Positions 1 to 6,354 of a stretch of 12,931 nucleotides of DNA are shown piece after piece. The notes below the pieces were generated by a model, which made no database searches, was not told the origin of the DNA, and saw only the letters and a list, made by a program, of their open reading frames with translations. Both the position numbers and the translations under genes were made by a program. Source of the DNA: an uncultured Caulobacteraceae bacterium. Lineage in GTDB: Bacteria > Pseudomonadota > Alphaproteobacteria > Caulobacterales > Caulobacteraceae. The stretch spans positions 1 through 12,931 of the forward strand of contig CALEOQ010000549.1 in the NCBI GenBank assembly GCA_937910255.1, in the 5' to 3' direction. Every line of letters begins with the position of its first letter. Position 1 is the first letter of the stretch.

Positions 1-112
1 GGTCTGGATTCGCTCATAGTTGCGCGCGTGTAATCTAGACTAGTCGAGGGAGTGATCCGCGTGGTTACACTGTAATGCAAGCAATAGTCCCGTGTGCATG
101 GTGTTTTTTTTT

Positions 113-170
113 AATGATACGGCGACCACCGAGATCTACACTCTTTCCCTACACGACGCTCTTCCGATCT
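113..170 (+). other. Illumina P5/TruSeq universal adapter (artefact)
   Basis: These 58 bases are, from memory, an end-to-end match to the Illumina universal adapter: they begin AATGATACGGCGACCACCGA and end GACGCTCTTCCGATCT. A run of nine T (104-112) abuts the left end. This is library-construction sequence, not biology, so the contig is chimeric or untrimmed here. An open frame from 75 to 266 runs through it and gives the peptide IRRPPRSTLFPYTTLFRS, an adapter translation that recurs in databases as a spurious protein. No gene should be called across this stretch. Confidence 0.97.
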
Positions 171-312
171 GGTGAGATGATGGCGCACCGAGATAGAAAT
201 ATGATAACTATCAGCAGCTTACCGGATACCTCCGCCCCCGGTTGCGTCGCAGGCCCGTGCGCCTGATAATGACGGGAGGCGGCCGAGGCCGGTCGTCTAA
301 TTTTGAATTCTC

Positions 313-345
313 GGTATGTTCGGCGACCTGAAACATACCATGTTT
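313..345. promoter_or_regulatory. Operator-like nested inverted repeats upstream of acyl-CoA dehydrogenase
   Basis: GGTATGTT (313-320) is the exact reverse complement of AACATACC (332-339). The latter overlaps a second perfect repeat, AAACAT-ACC-ATGTTT (331-345). The cluster ends 47 bases before the start codon at 393. Short overlapping palindromes of this kind are typical of TetR- or GntR-family repressor sites at fatty-acid catabolism genes, but no regulator gene is in the window, so the binding protein is inference. The site also lies close to the chimeric left end. Confidence 0.4.
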
Positions 346-380
346 ACGAAATCTCTCGCGCCAGGGTGCGGCGGGACTGC

Positions 381-387
381 AAGGAGG
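381..387 (+). promoter_or_regulatory. Ribosome binding site fixing the dehydrogenase start
   Basis: AAGGAGG lies five bases before the ATG at 393, a near-perfect Shine-Dalgarno sequence. It supports starting the acyl-CoA dehydrogenase at 393 rather than at the in-frame TTG at 303, whose 30 extra codons show no resemblance to the family. Confidence 0.85.
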
Positions 388-392
388 ACGAC

Positions 393-1727
393 ATGGCCTG
401 GGACTTTGAAACCGACCCCGAATTCCAGAAGAAGCTCGACTGGATCGAGGACTTCATGCGCGAGGAGGTCGAACCCCTCAGCCATCTGGGCATGGCCGCC
501 CACGGTCCGCTGGGCCGCGAGAAGTTCATCAAGCCCCTGCAACAGAAGGTCCGGGACCAGGGCCTGTGGGCCTGTCACCTGGGCCCTGAGCTGGGCGGCC
601 AGGGCTACGGCCAGCTGAAGCTCGGCCTGATGAACGAGAAGCTGGGGCGCAACTCCATCGCCCCCACCGTCTTCGGCTGCCAGGCGCCCGACACCGGCAA
701 CGCCGAGATCATCGCCCACTACGGCACCGAGGCCCAGAAGGAGCGCTGGCTCTGGCCGCTGCTGAACGGCGAGATCCGCTCGGCCTTCTCCATGTCCGAG
801 CCGGCCGGCGGCTCCGACCCGCTGACCTTCACCACCCGCGCGGTGCAGGACGGCAAGGACTGGATCATCAATGGCGAGAAGTGGTTCTCCACCAACGCCC
901 GCTATTCCAAGCTGCTGGTGGTCTATGCGATCACCGATCCGGACGCCAAGGACCCCTATCGGCGCACCTCCATCTTCCTGGTGCCCACCGACACCCCTGG
1001 GGTGGAGATCATCCGCAATGTGGCGGTCGGCGGCGGCGGCGAGATCGGCGGCGGCACCGAGGGCTATGTCCGTTACAACGACGTCCGCGTCGGACCCGAG
1101 GCCCTGCTGGGCGACCGGGGCGCGGCCTTTGTCATCGCTCAGGTCCGCCTGGGGGGCGGCCGGGTGCACCACGCCATGCGCACCGTCGGCGCCTGCCGCC
1201 ACGCGCTCGACCTGATGTGCCAGCGGGCGGTGTCGCGCACCACCCGCGACGGGCGCCTGTCGGACCTGCAGATGGTGCAGGAGCAGATCGCCGACTCCTG
1301 GATCGCCGTCGAACAGTTCCGCCTGCTGGTCCTGCGCACCGCCTGGCTGATCGACAAACACAAGGACTACAACAAGGTCCGCAAGGACATCGCCGCCATC
1401 AAGGTGGCCATGCCCAAGGTCTATAACGACGTGGCCACCAAGGCCGCCCACCTGCACGGGGCGCTGGGCGTCTCCAACGAAATGCCCTTCATGCGGATGG
1501 TGACGAGCTCGCTGGTCATGGGCATCGCCGATGGCCCCACCGAGGTGCACAAGGTGACGCTCGCCAAGCAGATCCTGAAGGACTACCGGCCCGAGAACGA
1601 CCTCTTCCCCAGCTACCACATCCCGCGCCTGCAGGAGGAGGCCAAGGAGAAGTACGCCAAGGAGCTGGCCGAGCTGAAGGAAGGCTACGCCAAGCTGAAG
1701 GCCGAACGGGAAAACGCCCCGGCCTGA
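393..1727 (+). CDS. Acyl-CoA dehydrogenase (ACAD10/11-like)
   Basis: A 444-residue FAD-dependent acyl-CoA dehydrogenase, which introduces the alpha-beta double bond in acyl-CoA and passes electrons to electron-transfer flavoprotein. The order is helical N-terminal domain, beta domain with the FAD/substrate motif AFSMSEPAGGSDP (131-143) and NGEKWFSTNA (around 161-170), then the C-terminal helical domain. In the C-terminal motif ADGPTEVHK, Asp380 aligns with the catalytic Glu of medium-chain enzymes (YEGT), as in the ACAD10/11 group. Length is somewhat above the usual 380-410 because of a Lys/Glu-rich helical tail from about residue 410. The start is set by AAGGAGG at 381-387. The next plus-strand gene is an acyl-CoA synthetase, which suggests a shared catabolic role. 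Chain length and substrate cannot be read from the sequence. Confidence 0.93.
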   Translation: MAWDFETDPEFQKKLDWIEDFMREEVEPLSHLGMAAHGPLGREKFIKPLQQKVRDQGLWACHLGPELGGQGYGQLKLGLMNEKLGRNSIAPTVFGCQAPDTGNAEIIAHYGTEAQKERWLWPLLNGEIRSAFSMSEPAGGSDPLTFTTRAVQDGKDWIINGEKWFSTNARYSKLLVVYAITDPDAKDPYRRTSIFLVPTDTPGVEIIRNVAVGGGGEIGGGTEGYVRYNDVRVGPEALLGDRGAAFVIAQVRLGGGRVHHAMRTVGACRHALDLMCQRAVSRTTRDGRLSDLQMVQEQIADSWIAVEQFRLLVLRTAWLIDKHKDYNKVRKDIAAIKVAMPKVYNDVATKAAHLHGALGVSNEMPFMRMVTSSLVMGIADGPTEVHKVTLAKQILKDYRPENDLFPSYHIPRLQEEAKEKYAKELAELKEGYAKLKAERENAPA

Positions 1728-1758
1728 TCGGCGAGGAACAAACCACCATCCTCATCTT

Positions 1759-1846
1759 CGTCATGCTCGGCCCTGTGCCGAGCATCCCTCTCAGGGGCTA
1801 AGCGCAAGCGTCGAGAGGGATCCTGGGCGCAAGGCCCAGGATGACG
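1759..1846. repeat. Four-stem cloverleaf palindrome
   Basis: A compact palindromic element. The outer stem CGTC/GACG is 1759-1762 with 1843-1846. Hairpin one has a perfect 9-bp stem ATGCTCGGC and loop CCTGT (1763-1785). A central 7-bp stem CCCTCTC/GAGAGGG (1786-1792 with 1813-1819) closes a 20-base loop. Hairpin two has a perfect 9-bp stem ATCCTGGGC and loop GCAAG (1820-1842). The stems abut with no unpaired bases. It resembles intergenic palindromes dispersed through alphaproteobacterial genomes, but copy number cannot be seen here. Confidence 0.8.
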
Positions 1847-1903
1847 GTTGAGGGGGCGGGATTGGGCCTTTTGGTTTTCCAGCCCGCTGCAGGCGCTTTC
1901 CAA

Positions 1904-2001
1904 GGGTGACACGAAGGGCTCAAAGGGGGCGCAAAGGACACGAAGGCAGGGCTGCTGCCCCTTTGTGCCCTTCGCGAATCTTCGTGTCCTTTGTGTCACC
2001 C
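1904..2001. repeat. Long inverted repeat built from a CACGAAG-type unit
   Basis: The outer arms GGGTGACAC (1904-1912) and GTGTCACCC (1993-2001) are exact complements. Inside, CAAAGGACACGAAG (1932-1945) pairs exactly with CTTCGTGTCCTTTG (1980-1993), and GGCAG/CTGCC (1945-1949 with 1955-1959) forms a small central hairpin. The right arm is followed by five T (2003-2007), so on the plus strand it could also weaken or end transcription from the dehydrogenase. Apart from this and the cloverleaf element, the 386-base gap 1728-2113 shows no gene and no clear promoter. Confidence 0.75.
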
Positions 2002-2113
2002 CTTTTTAATTGGCGCTGCGCGCCGGAGCCCGCTTGCCTCGCAGCCAAGGCTCGGCTTTCTGGGCTTAAGGCCTCCGAGAAGGCCAAAACCCCCGAGGAC
2101 ACCAGGACCCCCC

Positions 2114-3868
2114 ATGACCGAGACCGCCGCCAAACCCTGGCCCGTCATGACCATCGATGAGGCCCATGCGCAGCTGACGGCGCCAGGCCAGCGGTTCGAG
2201 CTGGATCAGGCTGTGATCGAGGGCGTGCCCACCAAGGTGTGGAAGAACGCCCCGCCCACCCTGCGCGACGTGCTGCTGAACGGCCGGGCGTTCGGTGAGC
2301 GCGAGTTCCTGGTCTATGAGGATGACCGCGCCAGCTTCGAGGCCTTCACCCGGGCCGTGATCACGCTCGCCCACCAGCTGCAGGCCGATGGGGTGGGGCC
2401 CGGCGACCGGGTGGCCCTGGTCATGCGCAACCTGCCCGAATGGCCGGTCGCCTTCTTCGCAGCCGCCATTGTGGGCGCCATCGTCACGCCGCTGAACGCC
2501 TGGTGGACCGGGCCTGAGCTGGAGTTCGGCCTGGCCGATTCCGCCGCCAAGGTGGCCCTGGTGGACGATGAGCGGCTGGAGCGCATCCTGGAGCATCTCG
2601 ACGCCTGCCCGGAACTGGCCCGCATCTATGTGACCCGGGCCGAAGACCTGCCGGCCGACCGCCGCCTGGCTCGCCTGGAGGACGTCATCGGGCCGGTGAA
2701 CAGCTGGAAGGACCTGGCCGACCGGCCCCTGCCCGATGTGGCGCTCGCGCCCGACGATGTGGCGACGATCTTCTACACCTCCGGCACGACGGGTAAGCCC
2801 AAGGGCGCCCTGGGCGCCCACCGCAACCTGACGGCCAACATCATGGCCAGCGCCTGCGCCGGGGCCCGCGGCTTCCTGCGTCGGGGCGAGCCGATCCCCG
2901 AGCAGGACCCGCACAAGCTGCCCCAGCGGGTCTATCTGCTGGTGGTGCCGCTGTTCCACGTCACCGGCTGCAACGCGACCCTGTCGCCAGCGATCAATTC
3001 GGGCGCCAAGCTCGTCCTGATGCGCAAGTGGGAGCCGGTGGAGGCCATGGGCCTGATCGCGCGCGAGCGGGTGACCAACACCGGCGGCGTGCCCACCATC
3101 GCCTGGCAGCTGATCGAGCATCCGGCCCGCAAGGACTTCGACCTGTCATCCCTGACCACGGTGGCCTATGGCGGCGCGCCGTCTGCGCCGGACCTGGTGC
3201 GCAAGATCGTCGAGACCTTCCCGGGTTCGGCGCCCTCCAACGGCTGGGGCATGACCGAGACCTCGGCCACCTGCACCACCAATATCGGCCGTGACTACGA
3301 ACACCGCCCCGACAGCTGCGGCGTGGCCCCGCCGCCCTGCGAGCTGAAGATCGTCGATCCCGCCGACGGCGTCACCGAACTGCCGGTGGGCAAGGTGGGC
3401 GAGCTGTGGGCCAAGGGCCCCAACATCGTCAAAGGCTATTGGAACCGGCCCGAGGCCACGGCCGAGACCTTCGTGGACGGCTGGGTGCGCACCGGCGACC
3501 TCGCCTTCCTGGATGAGGAGGGCTTCTGCTTCATCGTCGACCGGGCCAAGGACATGCTGATCCGCGGCGGCGAGAACATCTACTGCGTCGAGGTGGAGAA
3601 CGTCCTCTATGACCATCCCGACGTGATGGACGCCGCCCTGATCGGCCTGCCCCACCGCACGCTGGGCGAAGAGCCGGCCGCCGTGGTCCATCTGAAGCCC
3701 GGCGGCGCGGCCACCGAGGATGAGCTGCGCGCCTTCGTCCGCGAACGGCTGGCCAGCTTCAAGGTCCCGGTGAAGGTGGCCTTCTGGCCCGAGACCCTGC
3801 CGCGTAACGCCAATGGCAAGATCCTCAAGGCGGAGCTGAAGTCCGCCTTCGAGGATGCCGCCGTCTAG
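2114..3868 (+). CDS. AMP-dependent acyl-CoA synthetase/ligase
   Basis: A 584-residue class I adenylate-forming enzyme that activates a carboxylic acid to acyl-AMP and then acyl-CoA. The phosphate-binding motif TSGTTGKPKG is at 222-231, the adenine/acid-site motif NGWGMTET at 376-383, the adenylate-binding Asp462 in VRTGDL, the hinge around DRAKDMLIRGGENI, and the C-terminal catalytic Lys569 in NANGKILK. All core motifs are intact and length is normal. The ATG at 2114 has a weak AGGA at 2104-2107; the open frame extends upstream but that part is proline/arginine-rich and not family-like. It follows the acyl-CoA dehydrogenase on the same strand, consistent with fatty or aromatic acid catabolism. 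The gap with two palindromes argues against tight co-transcription. Substrate is unknown. Confidence 0.93.
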   Translation: MTETAAKPWPVMTIDEAHAQLTAPGQRFELDQAVIEGVPTKVWKNAPPTLRDVLLNGRAFGEREFLVYEDDRASFEAFTRAVITLAHQLQADGVGPGDRVALVMRNLPEWPVAFFAAAIVGAIVTPLNAWWTGPELEFGLADSAAKVALVDDERLERILEHLDACPELARIYVTRAEDLPADRRLARLEDVIGPVNSWKDLADRPLPDVALAPDDVATIFYTSGTTGKPKGALGAHRNLTANIMASACAGARGFLRRGEPIPEQDPHKLPQRVYLLVVPLFHVTGCNATLSPAINSGAKLVLMRKWEPVEAMGLIARERVTNTGGVPTIAWQLIEHPARKDFDLSSLTTVAYGGAPSAPDLVRKIVETFPGSAPSNGWGMTETSATCTTNIGRDYEHRPDSCGVAPPPCELKIVDPADGVTELPVGKVGELWAKGPNIVKGYWNRPEATAETFVDGWVRTGDLAFLDEEGFCFIVDRAKDMLIRGGENIYCVEVENVLYDHPDVMDAALIGLPHRTLGEEPAAVVHLKPGGAATEDELRAFVRERLASFKVPVKVAFWPETLPRNANGKILKAELKSAFEDAAV

Positions 3869-3869
3869 C

Positions 3870-4415
3870 TCAGGCCGCCGGCGCGTCCACGGGTTTGCCG
3901 TAGACCAGCTCGGCGCCCTTCATGGAGCGGGTTTCCGGGGTCGGCAGGCCGCTGGCCTTGATCTGGGCCTTCAGCTCTTCCTTGCGGGCGGCCATCTTTT
4001 CGCCGAGCGCGTCGAGGTCCACATCGGTACGGCGGCATTGGGCGAACATGCCCTCTGACGGACGTTCCTCTTCCTTGACGTGGTGCTCGATCTCTTCCGA
4101 CAGCACCGAGACCTTGGCGTCATAGAAGGGGTCGTCCGGCGTGCCGGCCATCAGCTCGGCGATGAGCACCTTGGCGCCGTCATGCTCCACATAGCCTTCA
4201 TCGAGCATGTCGCCTTCGATCTTGCCGCGGAAGGTCGGATAGAAGATCTCTTCCTCGATCAGGGTGTGGATGGTCAGCTCGGTGCAGATCTTCTCCACCA
4301 GCTTGGCCTTGCGATCCTTGGAGGTCGCCTTTTCGAATTGCTCGAACAGATCCTCCACCTCGCGGTGGTCCTGTTTCAGAAGCTTGATCGCATCGATCTT
4401 GTCGGTCGTGGCCAT
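3870..4415 (-). CDS. Hemerythrin-like HHE cation-binding protein
   Basis: A 181-residue protein with the four-helix hemerythrin fold expected to hold a di-iron centre. Likely metal ligands are His17 (KQDHREVE), His50 and Glu54 (IHTLIEEE), His78 (VEHDG) and His111 or His112 with the following glutamates (EHHVKEEE). No signal peptide or membrane segment, so cytoplasmic. After about residue 120 comes a charged helical tail of unknown role. Bacterial members are linked to oxygen, nitric oxide or iron sensing and storage; which applies here cannot be told. The gene converges on the acyl-CoA synthetase with one base between stop codons, and is divergent from the hotdog-fold gene across 228 bases that must hold both promoters. 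A GGGAG lies upstream of the ATG, at rather long spacing. Confidence 0.88.
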   Translation of the reverse strand: MATTDKIDAIKLLKQDHREVEDLFEQFEKATSKDRKAKLVEKICTELTIHTLIEEEIFYPTFRGKIEGDMLDEGYVEHDGAKVLIAELMAGTPDDPFYDAKVSVLSEEIEHHVKEEERPSEGMFAQCRRTDVDLDALGEKMAARKEELKAQIKASGLPTPETRSMKGAELVYGKPVDAPAA

Positions 4416-4643
4416 GGGTGTCTCCCGCTGTCTGGCGCTTGCAGGCCTAACGCCGGCCAGGGGGATAGGATGCTCCGTCGGAAAGCCGACCCAAGCTCCA
4501 GAATTGCCAAGCGACCCCCTTTTCCGCCAAGCTGAAGGGAGATTGCGCCGGCGCGGAATTTCACGCTGGCCGACGACCCCTGCTTCTCATCGCCGGACCT
4601 GCCGGCGCCCATTTCAGACCGACCCATTTTTGAGATCCATCCC

Positions 4644-5408
4644 ATGACCGAGATCCTTGTCCCGCGGCAGTTCCGCGGCCCCCCCGTCACCGCCAATGGC
4701 GGCTATATCTGCGGCGTCCTGGCCAAGGCCGTGGGCGGCAAGGGCAGCGCCATGCTGCGCGCCGGCGTGCCCCTGGACACCCCGGTCAAGCTGGTGACCG
4801 GCGAGGGCGGGACGGTTTCGGCCCTGAACGCCGAGGGCCAGGTCCTGGGGCTGGCCAAGGTCGCCACCGATGACCAGATCCCGCCGCCGCCCCCGTCGCC
4901 GGGGATCGAAGCTGCGCGCGCCGCCGCGGCGGCCTCGCCCTTCGCTACCCGGTCCCTGCACCGGGGCTGTTTCTCCTGCTGCATCGAGCGTGAGCAGGGG
5001 GAAGGCCTGGGCGTGCATGTGGGCCAGCTGCCGGACGCCGAGCCCGGGGTCTGCGCCGGCCTGTGGGTTCCCCACGCCAACTTCGCCGGACCCGACGGGA
5101 CCATGCCCGACGAGATCACCTGGGGCGCCCTGGACTGTTCGGGCTCCATGGCCTGGTGGATCAAGACGGGATCGCCGGTGGGCCTGCTGGGCACCATGGC
5201 GGGCGAAGTGCTGAAGGCGCCCAAGGCCGGGGAGACCTATGTGGTCGTCGCCTGGGCGCGGGAGTCCGAAGGCCGCAAGTTCTTCGCTGGTGTGGCCCTC
5301 TATGACGCGGCGGGCGAGGTGGTGGCCAGGAGCGGCCAGATCTGGATCGGCCGTCCGGCTGGCGCGCCGGCGCCTGCGCCGCTAGAGCCTGATGCAATCA
5401 GGCTCTAA
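4644..5408 (+). CDS. Hotdog-fold thioesterase-like protein
   Basis: A 254-residue cytoplasmic protein that I place in the hotdog thioesterase-like superfamily. The N-terminal FRGPPVTANGGYICGVLA (10-27) resembles the start of such domains. A central CFSCCIEREQGEGL (109-122) recalls the CFxCGxxRxxGDGL motif of a hotdog subfamily, with the usual Gly replaced by Cys113. ITWGALDCSGSMAW (158-171) and the strand-rich C-terminal half fit the same group. A proline- and alanine-rich linker (about 80-98) joins two halves, suggesting a double hotdog. Catalytic residues are not obvious, so acyl-CoA hydrolysis is inference. The last eight residues (247-254) and the stop lie within a palindromic repeat. The ribosome binding site is weak (GAGA at 4632-4635). 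Confidence 0.7.
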   Translation: MTEILVPRQFRGPPVTANGGYICGVLAKAVGGKGSAMLRAGVPLDTPVKLVTGEGGTVSALNAEGQVLGLAKVATDDQIPPPPPSPGIEAARAAAAASPFATRSLHRGCFSCCIEREQGEGLGVHVGQLPDAEPGVCAGLWVPHANFAGPDGTMPDEITWGALDCSGSMAWWIKTGSPVGLLGTMAGEVLKAPKAGETYVVVAWARESEGRKFFAGVALYDAAGEVVARSGQIWIGRPAGAPAPAPLEPDAIRL

Positions 5409-5467
5409 ACTCTAAGTCTTGAGCGCGTTTCATCCGATAACCGGTTCCCACTTATCGGAACGCGCTC
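5383..5467. repeat. Two-hairpin palindromic repeat overlapping the hotdog gene end
   Basis: Hairpin one: TAGAGCCTGAT (5383-5393), loop GCA, ATCAGGCTCTA (5397-5407), 11 perfect pairs. Hairpin two: GAGCGCGTT (5421-5429) pairs with AACGCGCTC (5459-5467), then after a four-base bulge CCGATAA (5434-5440) pairs with TTATCGG (5452-5458), enclosing CCGGTTCCCAC. The second half looks like a GCGCGTT...ACCGGTT...AACGCGC palindrome I recall as common between genes in alphaproteobacteria. The first hairpin supplies the final codons and TAA of the upstream gene. There is no long T-run, so termination would be weak. Confidence 0.75.
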
Positions 5468-5599
5468 TGGCCTCGGCCGCCAGCGCCTGAGGGCTGGTCT
5501 TCCAGGCCTTTCCCGGTTGGCGGCCTTCACGCTATCGGGAAAGGTCCCGGCCGGGCATTTCCTTTCCCGCGGAACGGGCCTATACGGAATATTGACAAC

Positions 5600-5621
5600 C
5601 GCCCGGCCGAAAGGCCGGGCG
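5600..5621 (+). promoter_or_regulatory. GAAA-tetraloop hairpin before trcR
   Basis: CGCCCGGCC (5600-5608), loop GAAA, GGCCGGGCG (5613-5621): nine perfect GC pairs closed by a stable GNRA tetraloop, ending 22 bases before the trcR ATG. TTGACA lies just upstream (5592-5597), but the spacing would put the -10 element inside the hairpin, so it is not a good promoter. With only three T at 5628-5630 the hairpin is a poor terminator. It could stabilise or regulate the trcR leader. Confidence 0.6.
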
Positions 5622-5643
5622 CCGTCGTTTCTGGAGTACGGCC

Positions 5644-6282
5644 ATGACCGACATCTTGATGCCCAAGGCGACCGCCGTCTGGCTGGTCGACAACACCTCG
5701 CTGACCTTCGACCAGATCGCCGATTTCTGCGGCCTGCACCCCCTGGAGGTGCGCGGCATCGCCGACGGCGAGGTGGCGCGCGACATCCGCGGCGCCGACC
5801 CGATCGCCAATGGCCAGCTGTCCCGTGAAGAGCTGGACGCCGCCCAGAAGAGCTCGACCTATCGCATGAAGGCCCAGAAGAGCCGCCATGCCGAGCTGCT
5901 CAAGCCGACCAAGAAGGCGCCGCGCTACACACCGGTATCCCGTCGCCAGGACCGCCCGGACGCCATCGCCTGGTTCCTGCGCAACCACCCCGAAGTGCCG
6001 GATTCGCAGATCGCCCGCCTGCTGGGCACCACCAAGGCGACCATCGACCAGATCCGCAACCGCACCCACTGGAACTCGGCCAATATCAAGCCGGTCGACC
6101 CGGTGACGCTGGGCCTCTCCACCCAGATGGAGCTGGACGCCGTGGTGCGGAAGGCCGCCGACAAGAAGGCCAAGGACGACGCCAAGGCCGGGATCACCGA
6201 TCCCGACGGTCCGTCCCTGCGCCCGGCCTCGGAAACCGGCGCGGTGGCCGAGGACGCTGACGCGCCGGCCGAGCAGGACTGA
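5644..6282 (+). CDS. trcR: Cell-cycle transcriptional regulator TrcR (DUF1013)
   Basis: A 212-residue cytoplasmic protein matching the alphaproteobacterial DUF1013 family, now named TrcR, a transcriptional regulator linked to the cell cycle. The family signature is the N-terminal MTDILMPKATAVWLVDNTSL (1-20), followed by a helix-turn-helix-like segment (about 20-44, FDQIADFCGLHPLEVRGI) and a second one (about 121-143, SQIARLLGTTKATIDQIRNR) with THW after it. The C-terminal 40 residues are acidic, alanine-rich and probably disordered. Length is typical. GGAG at 5633-5636 is seven bases from the ATG. It stands alone on the plus strand, with a GAAA-loop hairpin in its leader and a strong terminator after it, so it is probably a single-gene transcript. 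Confidence 0.9.
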   Translation: MTDILMPKATAVWLVDNTSLTFDQIADFCGLHPLEVRGIADGEVARDIRGADPIANGQLSREELDAAQKSSTYRMKAQKSRHAELLKPTKKAPRYTPVSRRQDRPDAIAWFLRNHPEVPDSQIARLLGTTKATIDQIRNRTHWNSANIKPVDPVTLGLSTQMELDAVVRKAADKKAKDDAKAGITDPDGPSLRPASETGAVAEDADAPAEQD

Positions 6283-6312
6283 TTTCGCGCCCGGCTTCGG
6301 CGGTCGAAACGC

Positions 6313-6343
6313 AAGAGGCCCGCGCATCGCGCGGGCCTCTTTT
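6313..6343 (+). terminator. Rho-independent terminator of trcR
   Basis: A perfect 13-bp stem AAGAGGCCCGCGC (6313-6325), loop ATC, GCGCGGGCCTCTT (6329-6341), continuing into TTTT (6340-6343). It starts 30 bases after the trcR stop. On the minus strand the tail is poorer (TTGCGTTTCG), but it lies 12 bases past the stop of the convergent YdcH gene and may serve both. Confidence 0.9.
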
Positions 6344-6354
6344 CGTTCCGGAGG

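Larger units (their letters stand above)
1..392. other. Gene-free left end, partly of doubtful origin
   Basis: No credible coding region lies in these 392 bases. Bases 1-112 precede the adapter, are less GC-rich than the rest of the window, and contain overlapping XbaI and SpeI sites (34-44). Bases 171 to about 300 follow the adapter and include GCTTACCGGATACCT (217-231), which from memory also occurs in the pUC/pBR322 replication origin. An EcoRI site lies at 305-310. From about 311 the sequence looks like a genuine upstream region for the dehydrogenase, with inverted repeats and a strong ribosome binding site. Where host sequence begins cannot be fixed from the window alone. Confidence 0.6.

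Noticed and set aside
75..266. A 63-residue open frame at the left edge
   Set aside because: It is translated through the Illumina adapter and is not a gene.
297..1619. A 440-codon minus-strand open frame opposite the acyl-CoA dehydrogenase
   Set aside because: Composition is that of an antisense shadow (His, Gly, Val, Asp rich) with no domain motif, while the plus-strand frame has all dehydrogenase motifs.
1759..1846. The cloverleaf as a tRNA gene
   Set aside because: The shape is tRNA-like, but the terminal stem is 4 bp, there is no GTTC T-loop, no anticodon-arm geometry, and the middle loop is 20 bases.
5592..5597. TTGACA as a -35 promoter element for trcR
   Set aside because: At normal spacing the -10 would fall in the GC stem of the hairpin at 5600-5621, with no TATAAT-like sequence.
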